NCBI GenBank assembly: GCA_900074725.1
Contig: LT598455.1
Location: 807,802 to 871,801, forward strand
Source: Lachancea dasiensis
Taxonomy: Eukaryota > Ascomycota > Saccharomycetes > Saccharomycetales > Saccharomycetaceae
Reading direction: 5' to 3'
Length of the DNA: 64,000 bases
The notes beneath the pieces were generated by a model. The model did no database searches. It was not told where the DNA came from and worked only from the letters and a program-made list of their open reading frames with translations. Each line of letters opens with the position of its first letter. Within the stretch, counting starts at the first letter, position 1. This document shows, piece after piece, positions 1 to 8,900 of this stretch. Both the position numbers and the translations under genes were made by a program.

Positions 1-343
1 GCGTCACGAAATGTTGTTCAGGTATTCTGCCCCCGCTTTGAGGTGAAGCGGTGGCACGTCAGGCAGCTAGACACCGTAAATGAGGAGACTCGACCCTGAA
101 CAGGGAAGCCAACCGAAGGCCCCAAAGATATAATACGGTATAGTCACCATCCACGAATATATGTCACATTTCTCATTCACACGTGATTTATTAAGTACTG
201 TCACATGATTAAGGTTCAGCATGTATGTGTCTGATGAGAACATGCACTTCACACAACCTGGGACACCCATTAGGCTCGAGGTCCAGGTGCTCGTGTGCAC
301 CCTCGCTACCAGCCTTGAGAGAGTTCCAGTGCCGTTTTATACA
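1..343. other. Left-edge intergenic sequence
   Basis: No gene is supported here. One forward frame is open from the window edge to a TGA at 100-102 and could be the last 33 codons of a gene outside the window, but the peptide matches nothing I know. The region must contain the promoter of the gene starting at 344. A frame open from 221 runs into that gene, but its extra 41 residues look like translated promoter. Confidence 0.4.
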
Positions 344-811
344 ATGGACAACGTGGCTCGATATGTATCTGTCCAGCTTACGAGTGCGAAGCGGTCGTGG
401 GACGAACATGGCCTGGCTCGCGTCGATCCTTTGTCGTTCCTGTTGGGTTCTGCGGTGACGGTTCTCTGTGTGTTAATGGAACCGGTGGCCAGGGCGCTGG
501 TCGGGGGCGTCTTGGTGGGTGTCCTTACACTCGTGAAGTATGCAGTTCTGATCACGGCTATTGGCCTGTGTGGTTACGTACTGACGGTTCAAAAACACGA
601 GGCTCCAGCCGCTGGTCCCACGCCGAACCCTGCGGATCGTAGCAGCCACGAAAAGGCTGTTCGAGAGCAGTTTTTACAGGGAGCCGCCCCTGTGGAGGAC
701 GATTTCGAGGTCGTCGGATACAACGAGCTGCAGGTACATCCCGAACGTCCCCCCAAAGCTGTAAAGAGGGAAAGCACGTACGAGAAGTTTGTGAAACAAG
801 CCCGCGGGTAA
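344..811 (+). CDS. Small membrane protein, YOR097C-like
   Basis: The product has 155 residues and no known function. Residues 29-82 form a long hydrophobic stretch with Pro and Gly kinks, enough for two membrane passes or a hairpin. A hydrophilic acidic and proline-rich tail ends in a basic segment. The ATG at 344 was chosen over an in-frame ATG at 221 because the hydrophobic part follows it closely and it sits in a good yeast context (ACAATGG). Identity with S. cerevisiae YOR097C is inferred mainly from position: it is divergent from nothing to its left, convergent with RPS7 on its right, and RKI1, ARF3 and CMR2 follow, exactly as YOR097C-YOR093C do in inverted orientation. Sequence similarity could not be tested, so no function is given. 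Confidence 0.7.
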   Translation: MDNVARYVSVQLTSAKRSWDEHGLARVDPLSFLLGSAVTVLCVLMEPVARALVGGVLVGVLTLVKYAVLITAIGLCGYVLTVQKHEAPAAGPTPNPADRSSHEKAVREQFLQGAAPVEDDFEVVGYNELQVHPERPPKAVKRESTYEKFVKQARG

Positions 812-1026
812 AACTGGCAGTGGCGGCGGCGGCAGTGGTGAGGATGCGGGCCCCAGCAATCGTATTCTGTAAATTGAAAAACGCTTTAAAATTATACACC
901 TATTAAAACATTTTGAGTTTTCTGTTTTGTCCAGGGGGAACTTTAGTTATATTGTTAATATTGTAGATGAGGTTGGTTGGGAGTGGTAGTGGGTAAATAA
1001 TGTCGTGAAATCCAGAGTGGTTGCGT

Positions 1027-1811
1027 TTAGTGAGATTCACCTGGGATTTCAAACACAATTTGCTTGCCGGTCAACTTGTTGTAAACGGCTTGGAAAGATT
1101 CCAACTTGTAGTCAACTTGTTGAACGTCCTTGGAGTCCAACAACACCTTTTGGACCTTGTTACCACCGACTAGGTATCTGATTCTCTTACCGACAATCTC
1201 GGTTGGGAAAACCAAGTCTTCCAAGATCTTGTCGTGGACAGCAGACAAAGTTCTGGATCTTGGTCTCTTTTGTTGTTGTCTGGATCTTCTGGATGGCTTT
1301 GGCAAGATTCTTCTCTCGGCCAAGAACACAACGTGACGGTCTGGGAACTTCTTTTCCAACTCACGGGTCAATTTGGTTTGCACCTTGTGGTAACCAGCCA
1401 AAGATGGGACTGGAACAAAGATGGCAATGGCCTTCTTACCGCCAGCGACATCGATCTGCGACAAAGTTAGTACTCGGCGAGGTGTTAAACATGGTACAGG
1501 AAATGTGGAGTGCGCCGCGGTGGCAGTTGTAAGTGCGTCGGAGAGCTAGAAGCGAATCGTCGTAGTCCATGAAAACAATACTTCACATCGCTACCCACCA
1601 GCCCTCCGCTCACCCACCTCCTCGGGTTCCACGTTTTCCTGCAAGACGGCATTCGCGTCCATTAACATACCTCTCTGATGGATTTGAATTGCAAAGGTCT
1701 CAAGTCAGCCTTGGCATCTGGGGAAGCGGCTTCCAAGTCCACGAAAGCTTGGGCAACTTGCAATTCCAATTCAGTTGGAGCTTGAGACAAAATCTTGGCT
1801 TGAGCAGACAT
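1027..1811 (-). CDS. RPS7: 40S ribosomal protein S7 (eS7), two exons
   Basis: This is ribosomal protein eS7 of the small subunit, needed for 18S rRNA maturation. Exon 1 is complement 1671-1811 (47 codons, beginning MSAQAKIL) and exon 2 is complement 1027-1455 (142 codons plus stop). The 189-residue product is nearly the same as the 190-residue yeast Rps7A/B and keeps the family's DVAGGKKA and [13 protein letters not shown] segments. The joint falls between the codons for ...SIRE and IDVAGG, the position I recall for the S. cerevisiae RPS7 intron. One gene here corresponds to the S. cerevisiae pair RPS7A (YOR096W) and RPS7B (YNL096C). Codons are strongly biased (TTG, AGA, AAG), as in a highly expressed gene. 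A Rap1-type site lies about 390 bp upstream. Confidence 0.97.
1456..1670 (-). other. RPS7: RPS7 spliceosomal intron
   Basis: A 215-nt intron on the minus strand. The donor is GTATGT (complement 1665-1670), the branch site is TACTAAC (complement 1466-1472) and the acceptor is CAG (complement 1456-1458). All three match the strict yeast consensus, and splicing restores the eS7 reading frame. No snoRNA was recognised inside it. Confidence 0.95.
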
Positions 1812-2198
1812 TGTGTGGTGATTTGGGATCTTGACGTTGGAACTTTACCTGAAATCAGCTATATCAACACTTAATATTCACGAACCTCTATCTACTGTAT
1901 GAGCACACCAGGTATTCCAGGAATTTGAAAAATGCACCACGTAGACTGCTGCTAGTGGGCCCAGCACCAAGCGGGAACAGACGTTAGGCGGAGCTCCGGC
2001 CCGGAGGCCTGCCTACTGGGAGGGAGACCCCTGGTGGTTAGCGAGAAACCTCGGCCCACTGCGGTACAGTCGCTCTGCCTAGCTTGTTGAGCACAGCAGA
2101 GCTCAATCAAACCGACGCACTTGCCTCTCCTCAGGACCTGGGGGTTTTTTTTTTTTCAGCTTTCGTTTATAGTGAAACAAAATCGACAAGCTCCGCGA

Positions 2199-2211
2199 GA
2201 TGTACGGGTGT
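2199..2211 (-). promoter_or_regulatory. Rap1 binding site for RPS7
   Basis: The minus strand reads ACACCCGTACATC, a full match to the Rap1 consensus ACACCCRYACAY. It lies about 390 bp upstream of the RPS7 start. A 12-base dA:dT tract lies between it and the gene, the usual layout of yeast ribosomal protein promoters. Confidence 0.75.
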
Positions 2212-2608
2212 TCACGCAGTCACATCTCAGCCCAGGTCAAGCCAATACAGGCCAGCACTTACTGAACCTGCTTGCTCCCCACAACCACAAAGAAGATAGG
2301 GACAGCAGAGTTCTCATGCGTGTCAACATGCGTGCCAACAAGATTCCAAAAACACAGAGGAGCGCCACAGTCTTACCCAGTCTGACAAACTCCCCGTAAC
2401 AAAATTCCGTTCGTCAGATTGCATGGAGAAGGACCTACTGGCACTTTTTGGCAGGCTCCCTTTTACCTCGCGCGCTTACAACATAGTCCATATCAACCTC
2501 CGCTCAATGGCTTACCGCTTTCTTCTTCATCGCCTACAGCTGTATCTCCCGGACTCGCATACGGTCACACTGGTAAAAAGTGATATAGGTATTTTTTTGA
2601 GGATACAG

Positions 2609-2614
2609 CACGTG
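2609..2614. promoter_or_regulatory. CACGTG motif, distal, RKI1 upstream region
   Basis: CACGTG followed by AC gives GCACGTGAC, a Cbf1-like half site. It is the most distal of three such motifs in the RKI1 upstream region. Confidence 0.4.
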
Positions 2615-2767
2615 ACTTCTTGAAATACAGCGACAGGCCACGACTGACACCGACCAGCGTTGCGAGCGTTGCGCCTCTCGTCGCCCGGAACTGTCCCTAC
2701 GTGGCCAGGCCAAAGTTTAACCGCTTGCGCCCGTGCTGCGGGTGGACAGCTACTCGTAGACTACACG

Positions 2768-2775
2768 TCACGTGA
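2768..2775. promoter_or_regulatory. Cbf1-type palindrome upstream of RKI1
   Basis: A perfect TCACGTGA palindrome, extended to CGTCACGTGACG, about 100 bp upstream of the first RKI1 ATG. This is the high-affinity Cbf1 core, here inferred from sequence only. Confidence 0.55.
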
Positions 2776-2786
2776 CGAACGGGCTA

Positions 2787-2792
2787 CACGTG
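2787..2792. promoter_or_regulatory. CACGTG motif, proximal, RKI1 upstream region
   Basis: CACGTG in the context TACACGTGCA, 12 bp downstream of the TCACGTGA palindrome. Cbf1 or Pho4-type bHLH factors bind this core. Confidence 0.4.
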
Positions 2793-2875
2793 CACAGTGA
2801 TTGGGCTCGAAGCACTGGGGTTGGGCCCCAGCGAAAAGCACAAGCTCCTTCTGGCAACTTGCGCCGTGGTCTTGA

Positions 2876-3712
2876 ATGAGGTTCATGCTGAGAAACCTAA
2901 CTAATTTGGCTCAGTTCAGTGTGCGCCGCTCTGCCCGGAATATGTCTACTCTACCAGATGTCCATCATTTGCCTCAGCTACACAGTACGCTCGAACAGGC
3001 CAAACGGTTTGCTGCTTACAGAGCCGTAGATGAAAACCTGGATTACCTGAACCATCGGGTGATTGGCGTTGGTTCCGGTTCGACGGTAATCTACGTAGCG
3101 GAGAGGCTGGGTCAGTATCTTTTGGATCCGAAGTACGCCGTCCACGCTTCGCAATTTGTGTGTATTCCAACTGGATTTCAATCCAAGGGACTAATTCTAA
3201 CAAACGGCCTAAGATTGGGCACTATCGAACAACATCCATCGCTAGACATCGTATTCGATGGTGCGGACGAGGTAGACGTCAACCTGCAACTCATCAAGGG
3301 TGGTGGTGGCTGTTTGTTTCAAGAGAAACTGGTGAGCACTTCGGCTGCAAAGTTCGTGGTGGTTGCTGACTATCGTAAGAGATCTCCCAAGTATCTAGGT
3401 ACCAACTGGGTGAAAGGTGTTCCCATTGAGGTTGTTCCTACCAGTTACATACGGGTCCTCAGCGATTTGAAAACCAAGCTGAAATGCAAAAATGCTGTTC
3501 TCAGGCAAGGTGCCCCCGCGAAGGCTGGACCTGTGGTCACCGACAATTGTAACTTCATCATCGATGCTGATTTTGGCGAAATTGAGCACCCAGAAATCCT
3601 ACACAGAGACATCAAGATGTTGGTTGGCGTTGTGGAAACAGGCTTATTCATCGACAACGCCTCCAAGGCATACTTTGGCAACCCAGATGGATCTGTTGAC
3701 TTACGCGTATGA
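2876..3712 (+). CDS. RKI1: Ribose-5-phosphate isomerase
   Basis: Interconverts ribose 5-phosphate and ribulose 5-phosphate in the non-oxidative pentose phosphate pathway. The 278-residue product aligns along its length with yeast Rki1 (258 residues). It keeps the substrate-binding GSGSTV segment, [19 protein letters not shown] and the C-terminal [18 protein letters not shown]. The first ATG adds about 20 residues that are rich in Arg, Ser and hydrophobics and lack acidic residues, like a mitochondrial presequence. The ATG at 2942 gives a protein of 256 residues, close to the S. cerevisiae length, so both starts may be used. It corresponds to YOR095C and is convergent with ARF3. Confidence 0.96.
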   Translation: MRFMLRNLTNLAQFSVRRSARNMSTLPDVHHLPQLHSTLEQAKRFAAYRAVDENLDYLNHRVIGVGSGSTVIYVAERLGQYLLDPKYAVHASQFVCIPTGFQSKGLILTNGLRLGTIEQHPSLDIVFDGADEVDVNLQLIKGGGGCLFQEKLVSTSAAKFVVVADYRKRSPKYLGTNWVKGVPIEVVPTSYIRVLSDLKTKLKCKNAVLRQGAPAKAGPVVTDNCNFIIDADFGEIEHPEILHRDIKMLVGVVETGLFIDNASKAYFGNPDGSVDLRV

Positions 3713-4078
3713 AGGAAGGCTATTGTAACTATCATCTCCTATTAGTCGCAGGTAGTCCTCGAGCCCCCGCATAAAAATAATGAACCCTTTTGCTCAACGC
3801 ACTGCTTGCCAAATTTGTACAGTAATAGACTTTACCGAGAAGCCTGAAAAGGGCTAGTGGTCCTTGGTTCAGATACGTTGTTAAACATCTTTATATTCCC
3901 CAAAACCTCACTTGCGAGCCGCGATAACGGCTTTTTTTTAGGCAGTTGGTACTGAACTTAGCAACTGAGCTTAGTAGCGATAGTCGCTGTAAAGTAGTAC
4001 ATTCATTAAAAATAGTGTTACATTTTTATCGCTAAACTTTCATGAAGGCGAGGAAGAGTGTAGTGTTACACATTTGTG
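3713..4078. other. Convergent RKI1/ARF3 intergenic region
   Basis: Contains only the 3' ends of two convergent genes. AT-rich runs (for example TTTTTTTT near 3931) are consistent with polyadenylation signals. No other feature seen. Confidence 0.5.
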
Positions 4079-4651
4079 CTAGGTGGCGTCGCTAGTCTTC
4101 TTTTTGTTGTTCGACTTCGTGTTGTTGGTAATCCACGAGAGCCCTTCAACTAGACCTTGGCCAGTCAAGGCATTACTACCGATCACGCACCACAGTTGAT
4201 TCTTAAGATGTTGCTTAAAATCCAAATATTCTGAAATTTCGTGTGGACTCATCGCATCCTTCAAGTCTTGTTTGTTGGCCAATACAAGGAGTACCACGTC
4301 TTCCATCTCTTTGTCGCTGATGATGCTGTACAGCTCCTCTTTGGCTTCATTAAGTCGTTTTATGTCATGCGAATCTACGACAAAGATCAATGCAGTAGTA
4401 GCAGGAAAATAATGCCTCCACAGTGGCCTGAGGCGGTCCTGCCCACCTACATCCCACATGTTAAATTTGACATTTCTGAAAGAGACCGTTTCCACATTGA
4501 ACCCCACGGTAGGAGCCGAAGTCTTTATCTTGTTAAGCTTGAGCTTATATAAAATTGTAGTTTTCCCGGCATTGTCCAATCCCAACATGAGAATCTTCAT
4601 CTCTCGGTACCCGAACATCTTCACCATCACTTTAGATATCGAGTTCCCCAT
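4079..4651 (-). CDS. ARF3: Arf6-like small GTPase Arf3
   Basis: A 190-residue ARF GTPase of the plasma membrane that acts in polarity and endocytosis. Gly2 after the start Met allows N-myristoylation. The nucleotide-binding motifs are all present: GLDNAGKT (24-31), DVGGQ (67-71) and NKQD (126-129). It has a lysine- and asparagine-rich C-terminal tail slightly longer than the 183 residues of S. cerevisiae Arf3 (YOR094W). Position between RKI1 and CMR2 supports ARF3 rather than ARF1/2. Confidence 0.93.
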   Translation of the reverse strand: MGNSISKVMVKMFGYREMKILMLGLDNAGKTTILYKLKLNKIKTSAPTVGFNVETVSFRNVKFNMWDVGGQDRLRPLWRHYFPATTALIFVVDSHDIKRLNEAKEELYSIISDKEMEDVVLLVLANKQDLKDAMSPHEISEYLDFKQHLKNQLWCVIGSNALTGQGLVEGLSWITNNTKSNNKKKTSDAT

Positions 4652-4906
4652 TTTGAACTCGCTAATGTATTATAAGATTATCCTGTCGTACCTGGTTCCG
4701 AACCATTCACTAGTGCCGAGCAGAACCACAAACTAGAGTCAAAACAACTACTCTTGAATAATTCTGTTACGCTCTTAACCGTACGCTAGATTCTCAGCTT
4801 TATCAACTTACTGCTCTGTTAACGATTTCTGGCAATCTTCACTGCAAGTTCAATAAGATGTACAATAAGCTTAGGCGTTCATAGTGACGAGCCAATTTCA
4901 TCCAAG

Positions 4907-5143
4907 CTATTTTCTTAGTGTGCCCTGCCGATCAACAGATGTGACACCAAATTCTTCCAGACTATTTATGGCATGGTAAGGTTGAAGCACTGGGACATGT
5001 TTGAACCTTTCATCCTCAACCGAGATTTTGATCGTCCTTATCCTCTGAACCACTTGGTGAAAAATATTGACCAAAATAATTGTGGTCGTGTCTTGGTGCC
5101 CAACAAACCAGTAACGTCTCTGCCCTTTACCGAGATATAACAT
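4907..5143 (-). CDS. Hypothetical small protein, unrecognised
   Basis: A minus-strand frame of 78 codons, open 17 codons further upstream of its ATG to an in-frame TGA. The peptide has an ordinary mix of hydrophobic, aromatic and charged residues (for example YWFVGHQD and VPVLQPYHAINSLEEFG) and looks more protein-like than the shadow frames around it. I do not recognise it, and no gene lies here in the S. cerevisiae order. No canonical donor or TACTAAC branch site was seen that would add an exon. It could be a lineage-specific gene, a remnant, or chance. Confidence 0.3.
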   Translation of the reverse strand: MLYLGKGQRRYWFVGHQDTTTIILVNIFHQVVQRIRTIKISVEDERFKHVPVLQPYHAINSLEEFGVTSVDRQGTLRK

Positions 5144-5807
5144 AGTTTCTAGAATTTGTAGACACTGGATAGAAGGAGGCCACAGTAAGGGCTGTCATTG
5201 TAATTAATACTATCGTTTTAAGATAGGAAGCCTCGAGATGTCAGGATAATGTCAATAGTCGTTTTCAGATGGTGTTCCAAGGACAGTTGAGGTTGAGCCT
5301 CAACTGGGAGTTATGCATAAGTAGGGCTAATGGAAGCTCCTTGGTCGTGGATAGCTAGTCGTAGGTAGAGAAAATAAGCGCGATTTGATCTATTTATCAT
5401 ATTTATATACTAAGCCCCATCGTATCACGACAGTTAAGCCATCAGCGACTTTAAGGGATAAAGTGATCTCAAATTAGACACTCGTCGCTGCATCGGTTAC
5501 GGCTTTCTAAGTACAACCAGATTCGTCCCATTCGAACCCATTCAATAAAAGAGCCTCTACTGCTGCTGTTGGTGTTGTTATTCTTGTGCTTTATACGTTT
5601 GAATAATGTGCCCTGTTAAGATAATGGTTGCAATGCAAGGTTAAACCAAAAATCTCTGAGTTTTGGCAGGTTCAAGTTTATAACTGTATATCTCAGCTTC
5701 TTCTTGTGTACCCCCTTCTGCTCTGCATTGCTCTACATTATTCAACGCTGCAGTGGTGTTTTTCGTCGCTTGAATCCAAGCCATTATAAATCTCATTCAA
5801 GGTATAG

Positions 5808-5813
5808 CACGTG
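5808..5813. promoter_or_regulatory. CACGTG motif upstream of CMR2
   Basis: GCACGTGAC located 92 bp before the CMR2 start, the same extended form as the distal RKI1 motif. A Cbf1-type site by sequence. Confidence 0.4.
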
Positions 5814-5904
5814 ACTGGGCAGTTCAAGGTATTCAATTATAGCATTTGCCAAAGATCAAATGATATACTTCTTCACTTAGCATACACACAGTACTGTCAA
5901 ATCA

Positions 5905-8900
5905 ATGGATTTCTCGATACCCTCGGGGCTATCGGCAGTTACCATTGGCAGGCTTCAGCAGCTAATACAAGAGTATCGGGATGGAGATTTGACTGCTAAG
6001 GGCTATTACAAAAAGAGACATGAATTGTTAAATATACCAAGGGTTGCAACAACGACGGCTGGTTCACCACCCCCTATTACACAGTCGCGTTCCATACATG
6101 GTCGCAGTCACAGCTTGGCCTCCAACGTCAGATCCCAACGTTCTCAAAACACACCCAAAATGGATAACTATTCGGTGGATACTTCATCAACGCCAAGCTC
6201 GCGGCACAATTCCATGTCGATGTACAGAGTTACAACCCGTAATTCTAGCGGGTTGAATGGGAGAGCAAGCTCTATAGCTTCTCCGGGTAAAAGAGGCGAA
6301 GAAGACCCTTCTTTGCCAGTTTACACCCCCATGATCCCGCTATTGCCCCGATCAGAAAGCGCGCCTATGTGGGATTCGTTGCCCGCCATCCTGAGGGCTC
6401 GATCTCAGCTTTACGAACGTGAGACAGCCTTTATTTGTATCAACCAAAGAAATAAAGAAACGACCATCTCGTGGGACAAGTTGTATTTGCGAGCGGAACG
6501 TGTAGCTCACGAACTTTCGAAGCATAGACTTTATAAAATGGCCAAAGTTCTCTTATGGTTCAATAAGGACGATCTCATTGAATTCAGTGTGTCGCTCATG
6601 GGCTGTTTTATAGCGGGAATGGTTGCAGTGCCTGTCTCCCTACAAACTTATTCCTTAAGCGAAATAACTCAAATTATCAGCCTGACAAGTGCAACAGTGG
6701 CACTAATATCGGAAGATTGCCTCAAGCAGATTGATAACTTAGAATACCGTGACAGTACAAAAGTGAAGCTCACTAAGGGTGGCTTTCTAGCCCAAATGAC
6801 TTTCATCACAACAGAAAACTTGGGCACCTTTTCAAAAGCAAAAAAGAATAAGCCCGCATTTGATTTACCAAGTGTATCATACATCGAGTTTACAAGAACG
6901 CCTTTAGGACGTCTCTCGGGTGTTGTAATCAAGCAAAAGATACTGTCTAAACAACTAGAGACAATGGCTAGTATGTTGAATTCGCGCAGAAAACCAAACT
7001 GGACGACAGGAGACATAAAGAGATCGTATAAGAACAAAAGATCAAGCTCGCGATTCACCGTACTGAGTAGTTTAGATCCTACGCGATCCACCGGACTCAT
7101 ATTTGGGGTACTTTTCAATATCTACACCGGAAACCTTCTTATGACTGTTGACGACCGTTTGCTCCAACAAACTGGGCATTATGAGAACATAATCAATAAG
7201 CATAGGGTAAACATTTTACTCAACGATCAACTGCAACTAAAACAAGTTGTAATCAACTATCTGGACAATCCATCATTGGTGACCTCAAAGAAGAATAAGA
7301 TAGATATGGGATGCGTCAAGTGGTGCTTAACTTCCTGTACAAATATTGACACGGAGGTGACTGATATGATTGTACATAAATGGCTAAAAAATCTTGGTTG
7401 TCTGGATGCTTCCCAATGCTATTCCCCAATGCTTACGCTTCTAGATTTTGGAGGAGTGTTTATCTCGCTCAAGGATCATCTCGGGCACTTAGAAAATTTT
7501 CCTGTGCACGATCCCAAGTTGCGCTTGCAAGATGAACTCTTTATTGACAAGGAGCAATTGAAGGAAAATATAGTCAAACCCAGCATCACTGCCATGATCA
7601 ACTCTTCGAGCTCTACAAAAGACTATTTGAGACTTGCATGCTTCGGGTTTCCTATACCCGATGCTACTGTTTGTATCGTAAATCCGGACGACAGCACTCT
7701 TGTTCCCGATCTTACAATTGGCGAACTTTGGATCTCGTCGGCTAGTTTAACGGATGAATTTTACCAGATGGATAAGATAAATGAATTTGTGTTTAATGCA
7801 CGTTTGAACTTTAAAAAGATGTTGGAAGTTTCACAATGGGCAGCAATGGACTCTCAGGTCGGATTACCACGGCCATCAGAACGTTTGAATATGATAATGG
7901 AAATATGTTCACCGACCAAGACCTATATCAGAACCAAGTTGATGGGGTTCGTTCATAACGGAAAGATATTTGTTCTTTCGCTAATTGAAGACATGTTTCT
8001 TCAAAATAAGCTGATAAGGTTACCAAACTGGTCACACACATCGGACGTGACACGAGCTAAAAACGCAGAACAAGAACAAGCTAACGAAGAGTCCGGAGTT
8101 CAGAGCTCCTTGACCTCGAAAAGAGTTGTACAGACTTTTTATTTGCAGCACGTAACCGAAAATGTTGTAAGAATGGTTGACAGGGCTTCAGAGGTGTCAG
8201 TCTTCGAACTGCCTCAGAACAAAGAAGAGCATTTTTTGGTTATGGCCATTGAAAGTTCGTTGGCCTCAAATGCCGCAATTGCAACGTCAACTAATTCAAT
8301 TCTCCCTAATGCTCAACAGAAAGAGCAACAGGAAAAGAGAATGACAGTCGTTGTCGAACAGATATACAAAATTTTATGGATTTTCCACAGAATTCAGCCA
8401 ATTTGCATAATGTTAGTTTCTCCAGGATCCCTGCCTCGGAGGTATTGTTCATTGGAGATTGCAAACAGTACCGTGGAGAAAAAATTTCTTAGTGGGCTCT
8501 TAAACTCGAAATTTGTTAAGTTTCAGCTCGATAATGTCATTCTCGACTTCATCCCACATTCGTCGTTTGTTAACGAAAGTATCTTTTCTGAGCACTTATC
8601 CAAACTAAGACACGAGGCTATTGCTCAAGATACGGCTTACTTAACTGGTAGTTCCCCTGCACTTACCTGGCAAACCTCTGGGATAGATTATCGCGAAAGA
8701 TCGTTAGATTATAGGACAGGAACTGATCTGGCCCCGTTCCCGAATATTTTAGAAATACTTGAATGGAGAGTGCGTAAACACGGCGATGAGATAGCATTTA
8801 ATGATGGAAAAGCAATGACCCCAAGCTCCGCAACAAACTCCGGGGGGCTTCACTCTAAAGTTTCCTGGAAAACCTTTTCGTCATTTGTTGGCTGCTTCGT

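Larger units (their letters stand above)
1812..2875. other. Divergent RPS7/RKI1 intergenic region
   Basis: About 1.06 kb between two divergent genes. It holds a Rap1-type site, a 12-base T run (2145-2156) and three CACGTG motifs near RKI1, listed separately. Forward frames at 2084-2399 are open but have no recognisable coding character. Confidence 0.6.
4652..5904. other. Divergent ARF3/CMR2 intergenic region
   Basis: About 1.25 kb, long for two such genes. It contains a small minus-strand reading frame (4907-5143, listed separately) and a CACGTGAC motif 92 bp before CMR2. I see no tRNA, transposon remnant or other gene. Confidence 0.5.

Noticed and set aside
1-102. Open frame running in from the left edge, possible 3' end of a gene
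   Set aside because: Only 33 codons, no recognisable peptide, and the S. cerevisiae neighbours that could sit here (NUP1, PHO23) do not match what I remember of their C-termini.
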